From an uncultured bacterium (lineage in GTDB: Bacteria; Bacteroidota; Bacteroidia; Chitinophagales; CAIOSU01), in the NCBI GenBank assembly GCA_903861055.1, contig CAIOSU010000072.1:1-8869 (forward strand): a DNA stretch of 8,869 bases, in the 5' to 3' direction. Shown here piece by piece: positions 1-6,702 of this stretch. A program made the position numbers and the translations under genes. Position 1 is the stretch's first letter. Every line of letters begins with the position of its first letter. The notes below the pieces were generated by a model. That model was given only the letters and a program-made list of their open reading frames with translations, did not search any database and was not told the origin of the DNA.

Positions 1-346
1 AATCCACTTTACGAACCACGTTATACGGCGTTGGGTAAGGTGGGCCTGGATTAAACGTATCCTCGTAATTTTGCCCAGTACGCACATACCCAACACCCGT
101 TTGTAATCCAAGATGTTTATTGAAATTAAAACCTAGTTGCAATCCAGCTGTGTAGCCCCATTTGAGTTTATAATCAAGCTCCGAACGGCTTATGACTGAG
201 ACGCGGTCAAGCGTTTCAAAGTTATTTTGATTTACGATGAAAACCGATGATGGTGCAAAAGTAAAGCCTATGTGCAAACCTCTTTGTGCAAAAGTGGAGG
301 CTCCAAAAAGTAGAAATAATGCAACAAAAGCTATCTTATTTTTCAT
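1..346 (-). CDS. Outer-membrane beta-barrel protein, N-terminal part (3' end off the window)
   Basis: This partial reading frame starts at an ATG on the minus strand (344-346) and stays open to the left edge, giving about 115 residues. It opens with a typical signal peptide: MKNK, a hydrophobic core, then TFA before Gln21, the likely signal peptidase I cut. The mature part alternates polar and hydrophobic residues and is rich in Gly and aromatics (for example LHIGFTF, YTAGLQLGFNF, LGLQTGVGYVRTG), as in transmembrane beta-strands of small Bacteroidota porin-family or OMP_b-brl_2-type barrels. These proteins sit in the outer membrane and most have no known substrate. The gene is divergent from the methyltransferase across a 135-bp gap. 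The barrel call is from composition and strand pattern; strand number and exact family cannot be judged from the fragment. Another secreted beta-rich protein is possible but less likely. Confidence 0.75.
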   Translation of the reverse strand, partial: MKNKIAFVALFLLFGASTFAQRGLHIGFTFAPSSVFIVNQNNFETLDRVSVISRSELDYKLKWGYTAGLQLGFNFNKHLGLQTGVGYVRTGQNYEDTFNPGPPYPTPYNVVRKVD

Positions 347-411
347 CTGGTCTAGTTGTGGTGTCCTTTTACCAAGCAAACGACGTGCCTAAGTACATTT
401 AAGGATACAGA

Positions 412-419
412 CAAAATTA
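412..419 (-). promoter_or_regulatory. Candidate -7 promoter element (TAATTTTG) for the beta-barrel gene
   Basis: Read on the minus strand this is TAATTTTG, an exact match to the Bacteroidota TAnnTTTG -7 element. It lies about 65 bases before the ATG at 346, leaving a leader of ordinary length. No clear TTTG-type -33 box was found 18-21 bases upstream, so the call is weak in this AT-rich gap. Confidence 0.3.
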
Positions 420-481
420 ACAATAATAATCATGCGATAGTTTGGACGGTTGGCTGATTTTTGTTTTTTTAATTAGGGTGC

Positions 482-1300
482 ATGGTCTCGGAAGCTTATT
501 TTTGCAACAAAAAATTGTCGCCCATTTTATTCAGAACCCGAAGTTTACTCAATTATTTATGGCACGGCAAAAGCCGTTACCATGTGCACTCCGACTTTGT
601 GTTCCAATACATCAATAAAGTATTGCGCAGTAGTAAGCATGAAACGATTTGGATGCAAATAGAAGCTCTACGTGCCGGTCTGAAGAGAAATACTGCACCT
701 ATACAAGCCCTTGACTTAGGAGCTAAAAAGGATGAATCTTTGCGCACTGTATCTAGTAAAGTGCGCGCCACTGCCATTCCTCCTTTGTATGGCAAGCTAT
801 TGTCGCGAACGTCCAACTATTTTGGCGCAGCGAATATACTTGAGCTAGGAACCGGAACGGGCATTAGCGCATTGTATTTGGCCTCTGGCCCATCAGTAAA
901 TAGGTTTATAACATTAGAAGGAAACCCTGAACTAGCAGCCATAGCAAATGGAATGATAAATAAGCTAGGTTTAACAAACAGCGAAGTAATAGTAGGCGAT
1001 TTCAATAAAACACTCGTCGAAGCCCTAAGAAAAATTGGCAAGGTGGATTTGGTTTTTATTGATGGCGACCACCGCAAACAATCGACCATAAGCTACTACG
1101 AAAGTATTTTGCCATATGCGCACAACGATACTATTCTGGTTTTTGATGACATTAACTGGAGCGCCGAAATGCAAGAGGCTTGGCAGAACATTATAGCCAG
1201 GCCCGAGGTAAGCTTAAGCCTTGATTTCTATAGAATGGGCATGGTGTTTTTTAGGAAAGAAATAAGACAGCCGCAGCACCTGCAACTATATTATTGGTAG
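482..1300 (+). CDS. Class I SAM-dependent methyltransferase, substrate unknown
   Basis: This 272-residue predicted cytoplasmic enzyme transfers a methyl group from S-adenosylmethionine. The Rossmann-type glycine motif is ELGTGTG at residues 121-127. An acidic residue at the end of strand 2 (E146 in TLEGNP) should bind the SAM ribose. VFIDGDH (191-197) and FDDINWS (221-227) match the later core strands of O-methyltransferase-like enzymes, and the protein ends with GMVFFRKE (253-260). The N-terminal HVHSDFVF (34-41) resembles the HGIHSPFVF-type segment of a Bacteroidota methyltransferase family I recognise. The ATG at 482 is preferred: an in-frame TAA lies at 470-472, and the next Met (residue 58) would remove that N-terminal segment. 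No good Shine-Dalgarno sequence or promoter is visible. The gene ends 47 bp before the M16-like gene on the same strand, but that gene seems to have its own promoter. The fold is secure; the methylated molecule cannot be told. Confidence 0.88.
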   Translation: MVSEAYFCNKKLSPILFRTRSLLNYLWHGKSRYHVHSDFVFQYINKVLRSSKHETIWMQIEALRAGLKRNTAPIQALDLGAKKDESLRTVSSKVRATAIPPLYGKLLSRTSNYFGAANILELGTGTGISALYLASGPSVNRFITLEGNPELAAIANGMINKLGLTNSEVIVGDFNKTLVEALRKIGKVDLVFIDGDHRKQSTISYYESILPYAHNDTILVFDDINWSAEMQEAWQNIIARPEVSLSLDFYRMGMVFFRKEIRQPQHLQLYYW

Positions 1301-1310
1301 CAGTCCATTC

Positions 1311-1340
1311 GTTGTTGCTGTGCATTTAATCTTACCTTTG
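1311..1340 (+). promoter_or_regulatory. Bacteroidota-type promoter just upstream of the M16-like gene
   Basis: A TACCTTTG element (1333-1340) matches the TAnnTTTG -7 consensus exactly. GTTG at 1311-1314 lies 18 bases upstream as a candidate -33 box (consensus TTTG, usual spacing about 19-21). The -7 element ends only 7 bases before the ATG at 1348, so transcription would begin at or within a few bases of the start codon. That predicts a leaderless or nearly leaderless mRNA and separate expression from the methyltransferase gene. Confidence 0.55.
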
Positions 1341-1347
1341 TATTTGT

Positions 1348-3093
1348 ATGAGAAAGATTTACTTTTTGTGCTGTATTCTTTTGTTTGTCACTCAATTAGC
1401 GGTTGGGCAAACATATCTTGCACCAAACGAGCACCAGCAGCGCCTTAACAATGGCCTGCACTTGTTTTACTCGCAATTGCCGAACAGCAACCAATATGAT
1501 ATGCAGCTGGCATTTCGTTTTGGTTCTATGGCTGAAGACGAGAATAACGATGGCTTGGCTTATGTGTGCCACACGGCCTTTTTAAACGGTATACAAAAGC
1601 AACTTAAACAATTTGACGGTAGCATTAAAGTAGATGCCCGGTTCGGTTTTGATCTTTGCACTTACCGATTTACGGTTAAATCGTCACAATTTGAGCGAGC
1701 CTTAACTGCCATTTCACAGCATTATACCCAAACACCCGATAGTATAGCCTTTGCGGCAGCAATAGCCCAAAACGCAACCTTGTTTTCAATAATTCAGAAT
1801 ACCTTGCTGTATCCTGCTGAGCAAACCTTAATTGAGAGACAATGGACCAATCGCGCCCCAGCTTTTAGCCTTTATGGTCCCATACCTATGGCAGATAGTA
1901 TCACTATCGATAAGGTTGCAAAACTTTACAGGCAAAGCTATTGCATCGAGTTTGCGTTGTTGGCATTCAGCGGACCCGAAAGTTTTAGAAAGGTATGGAG
2001 TAAAACCCAGGAAATGTTGAGCTATGTGTCGTCGTGCCCCAATGAGCTTTTCAATACCAAGTTAGCAAACTTGTTTTCGCAGCCCAAGCTATCAAGCCAG
2101 TTGGTTTATAGCGTTGGCAACGCTATTCCATCAAAGTACCAAAAAATGTATCATGGCGCCTATCTATCATACGATATCAAAGGTTCGTTAACCACCTTGG
2201 TTTTAAAACAACTGTTGATGCAATCAAAAAGAATTGACAGCATTTGCAAAAGTTTGGGAATTGCACAATTGCGCCTAGCTTACGACCCGTTACAATATGC
2301 TTCGTCGTTAACTTGGCATATAACCCCTGCAACAGATTCCCTACATGTTGCTTATGCCAATTTCGATACCTTGATGCTCCTGTTGAGCGACAAAGAGTTC
2401 TTTTCGGAAGATGAAATTGAAATTGCTAAAAACGAAATAATCAAACGGTATAAAAACTTGATTAATGACCCATCGAAAAAGATGTTGCTGATTTCGCAAT
2501 ATTGGTCGCAAAACACGCTGCCATGGGTTGGCACATTTAACGATATTATTAGCACAGTGGATACAAAACAAATTTCAAAGTCAATAGTCGACTATGTTAT
2601 CAATCAAAATTATACAACCCTGCTGCTACTGAACGATGCAGACTCTGCAACTTACGACTATACCAAGTTTGCTACAACTTACACTGGTATTGATAGCCTG
2701 AAATTTTATTTTCAAAAGAATACGGCAAAATTCGCTTCGGCTGGCGACGACTCTATTTTGGTTGCTTTTACACAAACCTTACTCATAAATAGCGACCTAC
2801 AAGTTGCACTTAATGCTACGGCCCACAAATCGGAATTGTTGAATGTAAAGGACGACTCACTGGCGGCTGAGCTTAAGAAATTTGAAGGGTTCTACATTTA
2901 CCCTAATAGCATTTTATCGGATGATAAAACTTACCGTCTTGATATATACAGAACAGCCAAGCTAATGGCTTTGCTTTTAAACAATGGCGTGCTAGCCAAA
3001 CAGTTAAAAGGCACGGGTACTTTGCTTAGTGGTGACGATAACCAAGTTTACCAAATTTCGGTATCTCCAGTGTTCAACAAAAAAAAGCTGTAA
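1348..3093 (+). CDS. Secreted, catalytically dead M16-like protein with an OmpA-like C-terminal domain
   Basis: This 581-residue predicted periplasmic protein has a signal peptide at residues 1-20, cut before Gln21. Residues ~30-235 follow the first M16 domain: NNGLHLF (34-40), then RFGSMAED (57-64) and NDGLAYVCHTAF (67-78), where true peptidases have G-L-x-H-x-x-E-H. Here the metal residues become Y72, H75 and T76. Residues ~245-430 follow the second M16 domain: FFSEDEIEIAK (351-361) and QYWS (384-387) parallel YFTDEQLETAK and TYWW in the neighbouring M16 subunit (4479-5843). No LRxKxxLxY Arg/Tyr segment is seen, so both catalytic half-sites seem absent. Residues ~449-575 resemble an OmpA-like domain: FYF near 453, SDLQVAL (482-488), AHKS (492-495), then L531, R535 and NNGVLAKQLKGTG (545-557). 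An in-frame TAA at 1327-1329 supports the ATG. The gene is convergent with the M16 operon. M16 ancestry is fairly sure; the OmpA-like part is less sure; the function is unknown. Confidence 0.72.
   Translation: MRKIYFLCCILLFVTQLAVGQTYLAPNEHQQRLNNGLHLFYSQLPNSNQYDMQLAFRFGSMAEDENNDGLAYVCHTAFLNGIQKQLKQFDGSIKVDARFGFDLCTYRFTVKSSQFERALTAISQHYTQTPDSIAFAAAIAQNATLFSIIQNTLLYPAEQTLIERQWTNRAPAFSLYGPIPMADSITIDKVAKLYRQSYCIEFALLAFSGPESFRKVWSKTQEMLSYVSSCPNELFNTKLANLFSQPKLSSQLVYSVGNAIPSKYQKMYHGAYLSYDIKGSLTTLVLKQLLMQSKRIDSICKSLGIAQLRLAYDPLQYASSLTWHITPATDSLHVAYANFDTLMLLLSDKEFFSEDEIEIAKNEIIKRYKNLINDPSKKMLLISQYWSQNTLPWVGTFNDIISTVDTKQISKSIVDYVINQNYTTLLLLNDADSATYDYTKFATTYTGIDSLKFYFQKNTAKFASAGDDSILVAFTQTLLINSDLQVALNATAHKSELLNVKDDSLAAELKKFEGFYIYPNSILSDDKTYRLDIYRTAKLMALLLNNGVLAKQLKGTGTLLSGDDNQVYQISVSPVFNKKKL
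2692..3072 (+). other. Cryptic OmpA-like domain within the M16-like protein (residues ~449-575)
   Basis: The C-terminal 130 residues go beyond the usual two-domain M16 length of about 440. They follow the order of an OmpA C-terminal domain: a strand with FYF, a helix (LVAFTQTLL), a strand with NSDLQVALNATAHKS, then a helix starting L531-D-I-Y-R535 and ending in NNGVLAKQL, then KGTG. The last 29 residues of this pattern align without gaps to the generic L-S-x-x-R-A...L-x-x-x-G-V-x-x-x-x-L...G motif, including the Arg (R535) that binds diaminopimelate in true family members. The Asp of the usual GHTD is not kept (Lys494 there), and a loop about 24 residues longer than usual lies between the two halves. 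Assignment is by eye. Confidence 0.5.
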
Positions 3094-3116
3094 CCTATTT
3101 GGCTACAGCTTTTTTT
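3080..3116. terminator. Bidirectional intrinsic terminator between convergent M16 genes
   Basis: Seven A residues plus GCTGTA (3080-3092) pair with TACAGC plus seven T residues (3104-3116). After an A-C mismatch, CC/GG closes a five-base TATTT loop (3096-3100). Read from either strand the hairpin is followed by a U-tract, so it can end both the plus-strand M16-like transcript and the minus-strand M16 operon, whose stop codon is at 3140-3142. The TAA of the plus-strand gene (3091-3093) lies inside the stem, so its final KKKL codons double as terminator sequence. Confidence 0.85.
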
Positions 3117-3139
3117 AATCTTACAAAAAACCGAACCGC

Positions 3140-4465
3140 TTAGTAAGGCTTTTTCTTTTCTTCCACGGTTTGCTTAAAATCTTCTTGCTTTACTTGAGCC
3201 TGCTTGCCAAGGTAAGTCCACTGTATGGCTTTGGTATATTTGTCGAACACTTTGTTTAGTTCACTTAACGTAGTATTGCTTACGTCTAACTGAAATTGCT
3301 CCGAAAGTTTCCAAGAGCTTAAAATTTCATACATACCAAGCGTAAGGCTTTGCTCGCTAGTAGTTTGTTGGCTCATATAGTGTTGAGTAAGAAACATCTG
3401 CTTTTGATCGTTAAGCTCGCTTTGCTCAAATCCGTTTTTCTTTATTTCATTAATTATATCGGTCATTACCTGTATACTCTGCTTGGGGTCTTGAGTGGTA
3501 ATGTAAATTGTGTTGTAGGGGTTTAGCAATATACCCCCTGAATAAAACGCCGCAGGTGCATATGACAAACTGCGCTTGGTGCGCAACTCCACAAAAAAGC
3601 GACTGCCCAAAATTGACATGCCTAGTTGCATTATAGCTCCCTCGGCTGTTTCCTTGGTTGGGGCACTCATCATACCACGAAGGTAATTGGTAGCAATATC
3701 TCGATCTTCAATAAAAATGCCTCCTTTGGTAATCAAAGTTCTTGGGGTAGGTTTATATGCGGTGCCAAAAGGCATTTTAGCCAAGGTAGCTTTAACTTTA
3801 GCAACCAAATCGGCTTCGGTAATGTTGCCTACCACCACCAAAAAGCAACGTTGCTTGCCTAATATCTTTTTGTAATGGGCCTTAACATCATCCAATGTAA
3901 TGCTCTCAATCCCTTTTGGCGAACCATCAGGAATACGCTCATATTGGGTGCCTTTAAACGCATTGCTAAGCGCAAGGTTTTTAAGGTGTTGGTCTGGGTC
4001 GCTAATTGAAGACATGGCATTAGCCATAAACTGCTCTTTTATCAGCCCAAACTCTTTAGCGTCAAATGCTGGATTTAAAATTGCATCGGCAAACAAATCC
4101 CAGCTTTTATCCCAAAACAATTTCACACAGGTCATACTTATTTCGCTATACTCAAGTTGCGCATCCGCGCCCAAAACGGAACCAATTTTCTCTGCTTCAG
4201 TGGCATAGGTTACTGCATCGCGGGTGCGTGTTCCACCTTGCACTGCTAGACTTAAAGTTAGCGCATCAACCCCTTCTTTGGCTTTGGTATAGTTATCGGT
4301 GCCGCCTTTAATAAACAAGCGCACGCTTACAACGTCTTTAGGGGTTTGTTTCAAAATTATCTTCAACCCATCAACCGTTATTTCTTTGGTTTGGGCAGCT
4401 ATCATGCCAGTGGACAATAACGCCACAAGCAGCAAAACGATGGATTTATATTGACTCAATTTCAT
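3140..4465 (-). CDS. M16 family peptidase, non-catalytic (Arg/Tyr) subunit
   Basis: This 441-residue predicted periplasmic protein has a signal peptide ending at IAA before Gln25. It spans the two M16 domains (about 28-235 and 245-430). The zinc motif is missing: at the HxxEH position the sequence is EGVDALTLS (64-72), with A68, L71 and S72 in place of His, Glu and His. The second domain keeps ELRTKRSLSY (293-302), giving the R295/Y302 pair that helps bind and orient substrate in M16B enzymes. This is the classic complement to a partner carrying the metal site. It is the second gene of an operon; its ATG lies 13 bp after the stop of the HxxEH subunit, so coupled translation and a 1:1 complex are likely. 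It ends in a charged EEKKKPY tail and runs into the shared terminator. M16 membership is strong; the peptide substrate is unknown. Confidence 0.9.
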   Translation of the reverse strand: MKLSQYKSIVLLLVALLSTGMIAAQTKEITVDGLKIILKQTPKDVVSVRLFIKGGTDNYTKAKEGVDALTLSLAVQGGTRTRDAVTYATEAEKIGSVLGADAQLEYSEISMTCVKLFWDKSWDLFADAILNPAFDAKEFGLIKEQFMANAMSSISDPDQHLKNLALSNAFKGTQYERIPDGSPKGIESITLDDVKAHYKKILGKQRCFLVVVGNITEADLVAKVKATLAKMPFGTAYKPTPRTLITKGGIFIEDRDIATNYLRGMMSAPTKETAEGAIMQLGMSILGSRFFVELRTKRSLSYAPAAFYSGGILLNPYNTIYITTQDPKQSIQVMTDIINEIKKNGFEQSELNDQKQMFLTQHYMSQQTTSEQSLTLGMYEILSSWKLSEQFQLDVSNTTLSELNKVFDKYTKAIQWTYLGKQAQVKQEDFKQTVEEKKKPY

Positions 4466-4478
4466 GGTTCTTCAGGGT

Positions 4479-5843
4479 TTAGCGTATGTCTTCAAAGCTA
4501 GTTATACCAGTATTCTCTTTTAATGTTGACGACATCAAGATGCCGTCAACATAATATTTACCCTTAATGTAGTTCTTTACATAGGCTTTAATATCGGCGC
4601 GGGTTACCTTCTGTAGGTTTTCAACATAAGAGGTGTAATAATCTAAAGAAGCTGATGACCACCAATAAGTAAGTGTTGATACAAAATCGGAGGTGCTTTC
4701 TTTGCTGTAAGCATCTTGTATAGCCAACATGGTTTTGGCGGTTTCTAACTGCTCATCGGTAAAGTAGTCGTCTTGGTCCCACATTTCAATGTGCTTCTGC
4801 AATACCTGATATGCTTCTTTAACCTTTGTGGGGTTAGGCACCAAGAATATTTGTATCGGGCCAACGTATTTTTGGGTAGAGTAACTTACTTGTACTTGCA
4901 ATGCTAATCCTTTATCAACCAAGTCTTGTTGCAACTTAGACGACTTTTGGCTTAGTATGAACGAAAACACGTCGGCGGCATAGGTAGCGGCTATATCGCC
5001 ACGGGTATCGGGACCAAAGTAGCTACGTAAAATGATAGGTACTTGGGCATTATCGTTTTCTGTTACAAAATATTGATTTCCTTTTAATGGCTCAAAAGTA
5101 GGTATAGGGTACTTTTCAAAAGGGTCAAAATCAGATGGTTTCCAATCACCGTAAATCTCAGTTACTTGCTTTAAAACCGTTTCGTGGTTTACGTCTCCGG
5201 CAATTACAATAATAGAGTTATTAGGATAGTAATATTTTTCTTGTATAATGCGCATTTTCTCGGGCGTAGCAGTCATAATAATGTCATGGTCGCCGATAGT
5301 ATTTTTGCGGCTATACAAATCGCCCCATAAGCGATGATCCATATCCTTTAATAAGAAAAATACCGGGTTCGATTCGTTTCGTTGAAACTCACCATCTACT
5401 ACTGGGTTTTCCTTTTTCATTTCTTCTTCCAAAAACAAAGGATAGCGTATAGCCGAGTTCATAAACTGCAAGCCTTCGTTTAGTTTGGCATTACCCAAGG
5501 TTATAAAATAGTTTACGCGCTCTGTAGAGGTGGTGCCATTAAATGATATGCCAAGCTCCTGTACTCGTTTCATAAAAGCCTCCTGCGATGGAATGTCTTT
5601 GTTTGCTTTAAAAAACATGTGCTCGTACAAGTGCGACAGACCATTGTATTCGGGGCTTTCGCAATAGGCCCCATTGTGCACACATATTTCTACAGTAGCA
5701 AGAGGTACTGAGTTGTCTTCAATAACCAAAACCTGTAAGCCATTTTCAAGCGTGGTAAAGAAGAAATTAGATGGAAGCTTTTGCTGGGCAAATACCCCAG
5801 TTGCGATAAGCAAAGCAACCACCATTGAACTTAATTTATTCAT
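4479..5843 (-). CDS. M16 family zinc metallopeptidase, catalytic subunit
   Basis: This 454-residue predicted periplasmic protein has a signal peptide ending at VFA before Gln20. It has the inverted zinc motif HLYEH at residues 71-75: H71 and H75 bind zinc and E74 is the general base. E152, in VVDGEFQRNE, lies exactly 76 residues beyond H75, matching the third zinc ligand in the HxxEH-x76-E pattern. SFNGTTSTERVNYF (100-113) is the usual edge-strand segment after the motif. The second domain (~260-440) contains YFTDEQLETAK (360-370) and TYWW (392-395) but lacks the LRxxxxLxY Arg/Tyr pair; the matching stretch is KLQQDLVDKGLALQ. The enzyme therefore probably needs the product of the next gene to complete its active site, as in heterodimeric M16B peptidases. 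Family members degrade peptides inside a closed chamber; the substrate here cannot be told. The gene is first in a two-gene operon, with 13 bp to the next ATG. Confidence 0.93.
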   Translation of the reverse strand: MNKLSSMVVALLIATGVFAQQKLPSNFFFTTLENGLQVLVIEDNSVPLATVEICVHNGAYCESPEYNGLSHLYEHMFFKANKDIPSQEAFMKRVQELGISFNGTTSTERVNYFITLGNAKLNEGLQFMNSAIRYPLFLEEEMKKENPVVDGEFQRNESNPVFFLLKDMDHRLWGDLYSRKNTIGDHDIIMTATPEKMRIIQEKYYYPNNSIIVIAGDVNHETVLKQVTEIYGDWKPSDFDPFEKYPIPTFEPLKGNQYFVTENDNAQVPIILRSYFGPDTRGDIAATYAADVFSFILSQKSSKLQQDLVDKGLALQVQVSYSTQKYVGPIQIFLVPNPTKVKEAYQVLQKHIEMWDQDDYFTDEQLETAKTMLAIQDAYSKESTSDFVSTLTYWWSSASLDYYTSYVENLQKVTRADIKAYVKNYIKGKYYVDGILMSSTLKENTGITSFEDIR

Positions 5844-6032
5844 AATGCTCGTTGTTTAGTTTTTAACACCCCGAAAATAAAGCATTTGGCACAAACCATA
5901 ATGCTCCATCGACTAACTTACCCGAATAATAGACTGGCTATCTGCGTTAATATTCCATATTGGCCCAAAAAAGCGACATGTCTGTTGTTGGGTTCTTATT
6001 ATTTTGAGTCAATTTTACTTCTATAAAAAAAG
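5844..6032. other. Divergent intergenic region between the M16 operon and the secreted-protein gene
   Basis: This 189-bp AT-rich gap must hold promoters for both flanking genes. Only near matches to TAnnTTTG are visible: TATTTTCG on the minus strand (5872-5879) and TTATTTTG on the plus strand (5999-6006), each one base off and without a well-spaced -33 box. No RNA gene, clear repeat or small gene was seen. Confidence 0.4.
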
Positions 6033-6674
6033 ATGATGAGGTTATTTCTAATTGCGATTTTATTTCTTGCCATTGGTTTGTCGGCGCTTTCGCAAACCAA
6101 GGCCATAACTACTAGTGGCGATACAGTGTTGTTAAATGAAGATGGCACATGGGTATATCAAGACAAATACTCATCGAGCGCAAACATAGATAAGATATTG
6201 CTTAACGATACCAAGTATACAAAACCTGCGGCCTCAACTAAATTTCTTTCGGGCGGAAAAGGTATTTACGAAATATGGTACGACCCATCAATATGGGTAA
6301 AAGCTAACCCCAGTAAATATAACGATGATGCCGAATTAGCCCTTGAAATGAACGGAAAAATGGCTTATGGCATCATGATTTACGAAAAAGTAGAAATACC
6401 AGTAGAATCGTTACTAGAAATTGCTCTGGAAAACGCACAATCGAGTGCCCCGAATTTTAAGATAATAAGCAGGGAATATAGAATTGTAAACGGAAACAAA
6501 GTAGCCTTGATGCAAATGGAAGGCAACATTGAGGGTATAAATGCCACCTACTATTCTTACTACTACTCTAACAGCAGCGGCACTTGGCAGTTCCACACCT
6601 ATACTATGACGTCGCTATTCAAACAATTGAAAAAGCAAATGGAAGCCTTGTTAAATGGTTTAGTGATAAAGTAA
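6033..6674 (+). CDS. Secreted protein of unknown function with an N-terminal EDGTW motif
   Basis: This 213-residue protein has a signal peptide ending at ALS before Gln21, so it is probably periplasmic. Residues 23-42 (KAITTSGDTVLLNEDGTWVY) form a short beta-hairpin-like motif common at the N-terminus of Bacteroidota secreted proteins, often as K-A-x-T-x-x-G-x-x-V-x-L-x-x-D-G-T-W. Residues ~77-211 look like one compact alpha/beta domain: IYEIWYDPSIWVK, a helix near 122-137, KIISREYRIVNGNKVALMQMEG, an aromatic-rich strand NATYYSYYYSN and a final helix. The order loosely recalls PsbP/Mog1-like folds, but I cannot confirm that and assign no function. Two ATGs stand in tandem (6033, 6036); an in-frame TAA at 6024-6026 limits the start to these. 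The gene is divergent from the M16 operon and followed by a strong hairpin, so it is probably transcribed alone. Confidence 0.8.
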   Translation: MMRLFLIAILFLAIGLSALSQTKAITTSGDTVLLNEDGTWVYQDKYSSSANIDKILLNDTKYTKPAASTKFLSGGKGIYEIWYDPSIWVKANPSKYNDDAELALEMNGKMAYGIMIYEKVEIPVESLLEIALENAQSSAPNFKIISREYRIVNGNKVALMQMEGNIEGINATYYSYYYSNSSGTWQFHTYTMTSLFKQLKKQMEALLNGLVIK

Positions 6675-6702
6675 ACATGCTCTTAAGCTGGTAATACCAA
6701 CA

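Noticed and set aside
435..446. TAGTTTG upstream of the methyltransferase as a promoter -7 box
   Set aside because: It is one base short of TAnnTTTG and has no -33 partner, so I did not list it.
577..1089. Two adjoining minus-strand open frames (577-816 and 817-1089) opposite the methyltransferase
   Set aside because: They lie wholly antisense to a gene with clear SAM-binding motifs, and their translations show no recognisable domain or signal peptide.
1261..1330. Possible terminator between the methyltransferase and the M16-like gene
   Set aside because: GCAGCAC and TGCTGTGC stretches do not form a continuous stem, and no T-tract follows.
1403..1585. An alternative-frame open stretch over the degraded zinc motif, suggesting a frameshift might hide an intact HxxEH
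   Set aside because: The alternate-frame translation has no M16 features, and the main frame keeps M16-like residues on both sides of the motif, so the loss is by substitution and not by frameshift.
3626..4311. Several overlapping plus-strand open frames opposite the second M16 subunit
   Set aside because: All are antisense shadows of a well-supported M16 gene and have no start context or family features.
6689..6699. Small palindrome TGGTAATACCA after the secreted-protein gene
   Set aside because: Only 4-5 bp pair with almost no loop and no U-tract; the 18-bp hairpin just downstream explains termination better.
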